Shown here piece by piece: positions 58,456-64,000 of a DNA stretch of 64,000 nucleotides (within the stretch, counting starts at the first letter, position 1; each line of letters starts with the position of its first letter). The notes below the pieces were generated by a model. The model was not told the DNA's origin. It was given only the letters and a program-made list of their open reading frames with translations, and did no database searches. A program made the translations under genes and the position numbers. The stretch lies in assembly GCF_008831285.2 (NCBI RefSeq), contig NC_045143.1:17693655-17757654 (forward strand). The letters are read 5' to 3'. Origin of the DNA: Nymphaea colorata (taxonomy: Eukaryota > Streptophyta > Magnoliopsida > Nymphaeales > Nymphaeaceae).

Positions 58456-58812
58456 CATTGCTGACTTAAAAAAAAAAAAGGAGAGGCAAGGACCACAAAC
58501 CCAAAAACGTGAAAAAGAACAAAAAGTAATCGAAAACAATTGCATGAACTGCTTGAATGATTGGGGCCGACCTTTTAATTGAAATGTTCCACTCTTCCAT
58601 ACTTCATTGTCTTTTCCTTGGGGGTAAAAAACAATTGTGGGAATTTGAGTCCTTTTTTAAGAAAATGTGACTTCTCTTCCTGTTCTAATCTTAGGAGTTG
58701 CTAGTTTTTCTAATGAAAAAAATTTTGCTTTTTTACTATGGGACATTATTTGTATGCCCAATCATTCAGTTACGTGGCCACTGCACTTTACCCCTCTCTC
58801 CAATTTGGAACC

Positions 58813-59088
58813 AAGTGGCCTCTACCAAAAACATGTGGCTGTCCCGTATTTGGTTGCTCGGCTGTGGACCCTTCTTTCTATCGCCTGACGTTACACGTAT
58901 ATCCTTGGAGCCGACCGATCTTCACTTTTATGAGGATTCCCATACCGATCAAGTGGCCTCTACCAAACGTATGTGGCCGTCCCATGTTGGTCGCTCGGCT
59001 GTGGGGCCCTTCATTCTAGCGCCTGACGTATAATGCTTGGAGCCGACCGATCTTCACATTTATTAGGATTCCCATATCGATCCGACCC
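58813..59088 (+). promoter_or_regulatory. 138-bp tandem duplication with TGACG motifs upstream of P450 (copy 2)
   Basis: Units start AAGTGGCCTCTACCAAA at 58813 and 58951 and contain GCCTGACGT. They end about 130 bases upstream of the ATG at 59221. The pair is nearly identical to 25464-25739. Confidence 0.6.
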
Positions 59089-59220
59089 GAGCTTGACCCC
59101 TTCATATCACGGACGATGGTAACAAGGTTTGGTCACGTAGGCTGGACTTTGCCGCTAGATCTTCTCCTGATCGTCCGCACACACGAAGCCAGTTTTCGGA
59201 AAAAACACATAAGTGCTGCC

Positions 59221-60054
59221 ATGGAAATAGATTATTCCTTCTGCAACACGCCTATCATTGTCTCTTTCATCTTCCTCGTTATCATTTTTTGCCGGTTCTT
59301 GTCCAATCGATCCACCTCCCACCTTCTCCACCCTCTCTCCCGATCTTGGGCCACGCTCACCTCTTACTCGGCAGCACCCCTCACTCTGCATTGCAAAAGC
59401 TTAGCATTCGATACGGCCCGCTCCTGTATCTCCGAATCGGCTGTGTGCCCATAATTGTCGCTTCCTCGCCGTGGCATGCCAGAGAATTCCTCAATGTCCA
59501 TGGATCGTCCTTCTCCTCTCGTCCCGGCATCACCCTATTGGACACTCTGTGGTACGGCAACAATGAGGAAAACATGCATGGTGGAGCTCCTTGGCGGCAG
59601 GTCGCTCCGACGCTTCAGCTTCATTCGGCAGCAGGAGATCGGCTGCTTCTTACGGGTCATGATGGCCAGCGCTGGTGAGCCGGTGGACGTGTCGGCGAAG
59701 TTTGGGGTACTAACTGGCAACATCTTGGTGAGGATGGCGACGGGACGGACGATAGAGAAGGGATCACGAGTGCTGGATTTGGTGCAGGAGGCATCTGAGA
59801 TAGGCGGCCAGTTCTATCTTGGTGATTACTCCAAGTTTATGAGCAGGTGGGATGTGCAGGGATACAAGAAAAAGTGCAGAGATATTCATGAAAGACTCGA
59901 TGGTCTTATGGAGGAGGTGGTGAAGGAGCACCAAAGCAGGAGAATGGAGAAGACGGTGGAGGGTAAAGATATCATCGATGTTCTTCTGAAGAGCATAAAA
60001 GAAGATAAGGAAGAGGGAGGGCTCACCGAGGAGGATGTAAAGTCTCTTATTTTG
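59221..60054 (+). pseudogene. Cytochrome P450 exon 1, CYP93-like, copy 2, disrupted
   Basis: This copy matches copy 1 almost exactly (two residue differences, at 59661-59665 and just past the donor). ATG at 59221, a membrane anchor, then a frameshift near 59289 before PPSPPSLPILGH; a second break near 59557 lacks about 45 bases with the C-helix Trp. From MRKTCMVELLGG to DVKSLIL the frame is open, ending at TTTTG/GTAAGA (60054/60055). It lies 3.27 kb upstream of exon 2 and is in phase with it (phase 0), so the two once formed a gene of about 495 codons. With both breaks it cannot give a normal protein, unless translation starts downstream. Confidence 0.85.
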
Positions 60055-60159
60055 GTAAGAAACATGCACCAGTTCTCGCCCACGCCTCATTAGAATGTCA
60101 AGTCTCTTATTTTGGTAAGAAACATGCACCAGTTCTCGCCCATGCCTCATTATGCTGCA
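60040..60159 (+). repeat. 60-bp tandem duplication carrying the exon 1 splice donor (copy 2)
   Basis: Units 60040-60099 and 60100-60159 each include TTTTG/GTAAGA. They are equivalent to 26691-26809, so the duplication predates the block duplication. Confidence 0.9.
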
Positions 60160-63100
60160 GGCTATCACTTTTCGTAGAAAAGTTACAGTTTTCATTTCAT
60201 TATATACAACATTGTTAGTGTGATAACCATAGACATACAAAACTTTTTTTTTTTTGAGAAAACACATATAAGTGGAGAGAAATAAGTCTGTCGTTTAAAG
60301 CTTTTAAAAGTCGTTGCTTTTTACGAAAAAATTTAGGTCTTTTTTTAACAATTTAAATGTCAACTTACTTGTTTTCATTTTTTTAATTTTTATTTATTTT
60401 TTCTCTAATTTGAAGGTCTTTTTTTATTTTGTCTTTTTCATCATTTTTCATGTTTTTTTTCAAGCTCATCGTATTGTACAAGGAAACATTTCTTTTTTAC
60501 TATGGTTCCAGCATTGATTGTTATATAATCAATCAAATGTTACAACCACAACCTGACTAATTTTGCCCAAAAAAGGTTAAACATTACTGCAATCTTTTTC
60601 GTATATTGCATTTGTCGTTTAATAGACAGGTTTTGCAGTTGGTGCCAGCGAATATGTACCTTGGGCAATAAAAAGCTTCATGAAAGTCTGAATGCTTAAA
60701 CTGTATAACATTTTGTAGAGATTTTATGAGTAAACTCGCTAAGTACATTCATCGACTTTTAAGACTTAATGCAATCATTTTTGTTCTACCAACTTTCATA
60801 ATTTTCTTTTCCAGTCGATCGACATGTGTACTAATTAGCTAGATAATGTCGACCCTCACATTGTCTTTATTTACTTTGTTCGTTTAGAAATCTATTTCTT
60901 CAGATTTGAACTATAATGTAGCAAGCTGGTTTTTGCCGAGATCCCAAATAATGGTTGAAATTGTGTAGATACCAAACCATTTTTCTTTACGTAATTTTTT
61001 TTTTCTTTATTCAATTTCTGTTAGCTAAAAGGAACATAAGGTTCCATTCCATGGGACCTAATCAAGTCATTTTTGAATGGGCACCAATCGTTGTCCTTCA
61101 TTTGATTATACTAAAATACTCTTTCTAGAAGTTCTTTTGCCGGCATACATCACTACTTCTTGAGTTCAAATTTTATCTGACTTTGGAGATGTAAATGACC
61201 AGTATGACATTCTCATGCTAGGAATTGAAAGGAAGACCGACTGCATGCTTTTGAAGGTTTGTTCATGTATAAATATGTCTCCATTGAGAAAAATAAAATT
61301 TACCAATATAAAAAGGAATATGGTAATGGGTACCCGCTTGCTTTCAACAACTCCTTGATGTCCAATGATGGTCGCCGTCCTCACCCTTAGCGGACGGCAA
61401 GGGTTCTGTAATGGACCCTCCTCGTTCATTGAGGAGCGCCATCTCTCCCTCACCACCAATCGAGGGTTTCTTATTTTTTTGTTTTTTTATTTAAATATTT
61501 AAAAAATGAATTGAATATTTTTTTTTATTGCTGGAGAAAAGCTGAAGCTCGGACCCAACCCCTCATCCATAACAACTCTATTTCTTACTTTAATACTTTA
61601 TATGAAGGAACCCTTGTTTGAGAATTACATACAAAAGTTGAGGGTCGCCTTTTTGATGATCACTTTTAAAATTGGCAGTTATATTTGATGTTTGCCCCCT
61701 TTGCTTGCCTCCTATTAATTTGTAGTTTTTTTAATAATAAAATGTCATATCGAATCTTGCATGGCTAAATCCATGCTGGTTTCGTTTTTTGATATAGATC
61801 TTATTGTTATATTGTGTCCAAATATATTTCGGGCCTGGATGTGATTTCTGTCGAATTCATTTAGCTTCTGATTTTATATCTAGTTAATGTTTAAGATCCA
61901 TGGGTTTCAATTCAGTTTGGATATATTTGAAATCCAGATCTGGACTATCTATTTCGGATAAGTTGGTTTGGGATCTAAATCCTGTTTGTATTTGATTATA
62001 TCTTACTATGACACATTAGAAATAAGTTAATTATCTGCATATTAGTTCCGCATTGTGTCTATTCTGAGTATCATAATGTGATTGGATATCATATGCTTGC
62101 TATTCAGTTTGGAACCGACATTCTCTTGATCTAGAATATCAAATCTTGATTGTGTTTGACATTCTTTTGAAACACGTTGCAGAAGCAACATCTGCAGTGG
62201 AATTAAATTGATCGACTTTGTAATATTAAGATTTCTACATATATGTTATTCTTGTGGCCAGAGGAATGCTGTGGCCAAATTCAAACATATCCATCGATGT
62301 TGAATATGTAACAAGTTGCTTGTGAACGATAAGTCGGTTCAATGTTAGATAGATATATCATAAATCTAGTTAGAAATATTGTACATCACGAAGATTTAGC
62401 ATGAAGATCAAACTAGCTTGTTAATCAAGCTCACATGCAGATCACCTCAGCAGCAATTCGTGGAATTTGCTGGTTCGCTGCTTGTATAGATGGTGGCATG
62501 AATTCCAATGTCGTTAAACACTACATTTGTCAATGCTTAATGTCTCCTACGCATGAGACTGACCTTGTAAACTGTATTTTGCGCCAGTTTGATTTCTCTC
62601 CCAACTCTAGCTCGATTAAATTAAAAGAAATATTTTTAAATATAAAATAATATATAAATATAATGAATCATAATAAAATATTATAATTATATATAAAAAT
62701 TAATAAAATATATATTAAAAAATATTATTGAGCCCACCTAGTACGGTTTTTTTTTTGGGCTCGGGCCTGGGTACCCACCGGTGGCCTGACCGGGTGCCGA
62801 AGCTTATATTTGGAGTGAAATTCGAGACCTGGATAGGATATCTCTTTTGGCTTCAAGTTGAATTGCATCATGTTTTGAGCTATATTTGTTTCTGTACATT
62901 TGCTTAATGCTATTTTGCTTGAGGCAATCTGATAAAATTTGTGCAAGAATCCTCTAACAGTTTTGATGGGGAAACATTTTTTTGTGTGAACCATGAAAAG
63001 GGGAGTGTGGGACGTGATTCCTGACTTTGGTCACACCCAATCAACCAAGTGACGTTTCTGGGTGCTTTGATTTAGGTGTGGATATCAGGCCAAGTACCGA

Positions 63101-63324
63101 ACGAGTACTTTGTACAATTCAGGACTGGGATATTCAATTGTAGTAAAAATATGTTTTTTAGTTCTAAACGGACTGGGCAGGACCTAAGCCCGGGTTACAA
63201 TAAGTCAGACAGGGCCTAAGCTGTGATCTACCAGACCAGACCGGAGCTTTTAATTTGGTTATGTGTCCTCGACCAAAGAATCTCCTTCAACTACTCCATA
63301 ACTGGACATGTTTGCTGTCTGCAG
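60055..63324 (+). other. P450 intron (copy 2), about 3.27 kb
   Basis: Donor GTAAGA at 60055, acceptor TTTGCTGTCTGCAG ending at 63324. It contains T-runs, an AT-only stretch (62640-62730) and GGGC-rich patches at 62755-62800 and 63072-63220 that look like MITE remnants. No coding potential is seen. Confidence 0.7.
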
Positions 63325-63978
63325 GATGTGTATGTTGGAGGCTTTCACACGGCATCAATTCCGTTGCAGTTTGGCTTGATGGAGCTTGTACGTCACCCTT
63401 CAGTGTTATTAAAAGCCCAAGAAGAGATGGATTCTGTTGTTGGCAAGAAGAGGCTGGTGGAAGAAAGAGACTTGGCCAACCTTCCTTACCTTGAGGCCAT
63501 TGTGAAGGAGACACTGAGGCTGCACCCGCCAGTGCCAATGGTGCCCAGAGCAAGCACTGAGGATTGCAGAGTTGGGGAATATGACATCCCAGCCAACACT
63601 TGGGTCTTTGTAAATGTGTGGGCGATGGGGAAGGACCCTTGCCTTTGGGACAGCCCGTCCGAATTTCGACCGGAGAGATTCCTTGGCAGTCCTGTAAACG
63701 TCAAGGGAGAGTACTTTGAGTTGCTCCCTTTTGGTAGCGGCCTGAGAATGTGCCCGGGCTCTGCCCATGCTCTGCTTGTGTTTCGCACTGTGCTCGCATG
63801 CTTGATACAATGCTTCGACTGGGAGGTTGATGGTGGCCCTAAAAGACTGGACGTGGAGGAAAGATCCGCTGGCATGACAGTTTCGATGGCGAACAAGTTG
63901 ATTTGCCGTCCCATCCCTCGTTTTGATGCCCTAATCGTTGAATATAAATCAGCAAATGAGTCTCTAAACTACAGGTAG
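63325..63978 (+). CDS. Cytochrome P450 exon 2, CYP93-like (haem-binding half), intact frame
   Basis: 217 codons from the acceptor at 63324 to TAG at 63976-63978. In order: I-helix VGGFHTAS (residues 3-10; family consensus G-G-x-D/E-T-T/S, so the acidic residue is His), K-helix ExxR as KETLRLHPP (about 62), the PERF-type FRPERFL (about 117), and the Cys-ligand loop FGSGLRMCPG (about 138), complete. The end IQCFDWEV matches CYP93-type proteins. The start was set by the splice site; the open frame reaches further upstream (63223) only by chance. It would catalyse NADPH-P450-reductase-dependent hydroxylation at the ER, but its exon 1 is broken, so it is probably part of a pseudogene. The intact second exon suggests recent loss or weak constraint. 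Confidence 0.85.
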   Translation, partial: DVYVGGFHTASIPLQFGLMELVRHPSVLLKAQEEMDSVVGKKRLVEERDLANLPYLEAIVKETLRLHPPVPMVPRASTEDCRVGEYDIPANTWVFVNVWAMGKDPCLWDSPSEFRPERFLGSPVNVKGEYFELLPFGSGLRMCPGSAHALLVFRTVLACLIQCFDWEVDGGPKRLDVEERSAGMTVSMANKLICRPIPRFDALIVEYKSANESLNYR

Positions 63979-64000
63979 ACGCTGTTGACAGATTGATGCT

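Larger units (their letters stand above)
57449..62523 (+). repeat. Duplicated block C, copy 2 (partner 24108-28589)
   Basis: It holds X3, the P450 upstream region, exon 1 and the first 2.5 kb of the intron. It has about 690 bases (60445-61130) absent from the first copy. Homology ends at 62523; the rest of the intron and exon 2 are unique to this copy. Confidence 0.9.

Noticed and set aside
63223-63324. Upstream extension of the exon 2 reading frame
   Set aside because: It lies before a strong TTTGCTGTCTGCAG acceptor and its translation has no P450 similarity, so it is intron.

Overview
The window is nuclear DNA of a flowering plant. The evidence is an A-type cytochrome P450 with the usual single intron after the I-helix entrance, chromovirus-type and Tat-type Ty3/gypsy elements, a Ty1/copia element with a tRNA-iMet primer site, a hAT element, and AT-rich spacers full of microsatellites. 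I cannot name the species. Nearly all of the window is transposon-derived, and almost every coding stretch is broken by frameshifts or stops.

Layout. 1-14500: decayed Ty3/gypsy elements of one Tat-like family on the + strand. The first shows protease, G-patch-like, RT, RNase H and integrase. It is followed by a roughly 53-bp minisatellite, then about 3 kb of noncoding sequence with a long inverted repeat, then a second copy with a plant-mobile-domain-like region, gag and protease. 14590-22108: a chromovirus-type gypsy element on the - strand, split by a 3085-bp LTR-like insertion. 22109-25105: a second member of that LTR-like family. 25264-28589: a P450 exon 1 with its promoter and part of its intron. 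29900-33225: an unrecognised, possibly degraded, intron-containing host gene (-). 33560-37000: a truncated gypsy element (-) with an iMet primer site. 37905-47014: a complete copia element (-) split by a 4184-bp hAT element with terminal inverted repeats and an 8-bp target duplication. 47015-50820: spacer with a GGATCC-rich degenerate satellite. 50822-52515: a PIF/Harbinger-like element that appears to carry a captured PWWP-like exon. 52780-62523: a second copy of the 7860-28589 region, shortened by two large deletions. 63325-63978: P450 exon 2.

The main story is a segmental duplication. Three blocks occur twice in the same order: 7860-11603 / 52780-55705; 17189-21886 without the LTR insertion / 55706-57448; and 24108-28589 / 57449-62523. 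The P450 exon 1 is therefore present twice, but only the distal copy is followed by exon 2. Both exon 1 copies share the same two reading-frame breaks, so the gene was already damaged before it was duplicated. The stretch around exon 1 is nearly identical between copies, while the outer parts differ by roughly 8 percent, which suggests gene conversion. No CRISPR, operon or bacterial-type system is present. The most notable items are the Pack-type capture, the precisely dated nested insertions, the long inverted repeat, and the conversion-like patch over a dead P450.
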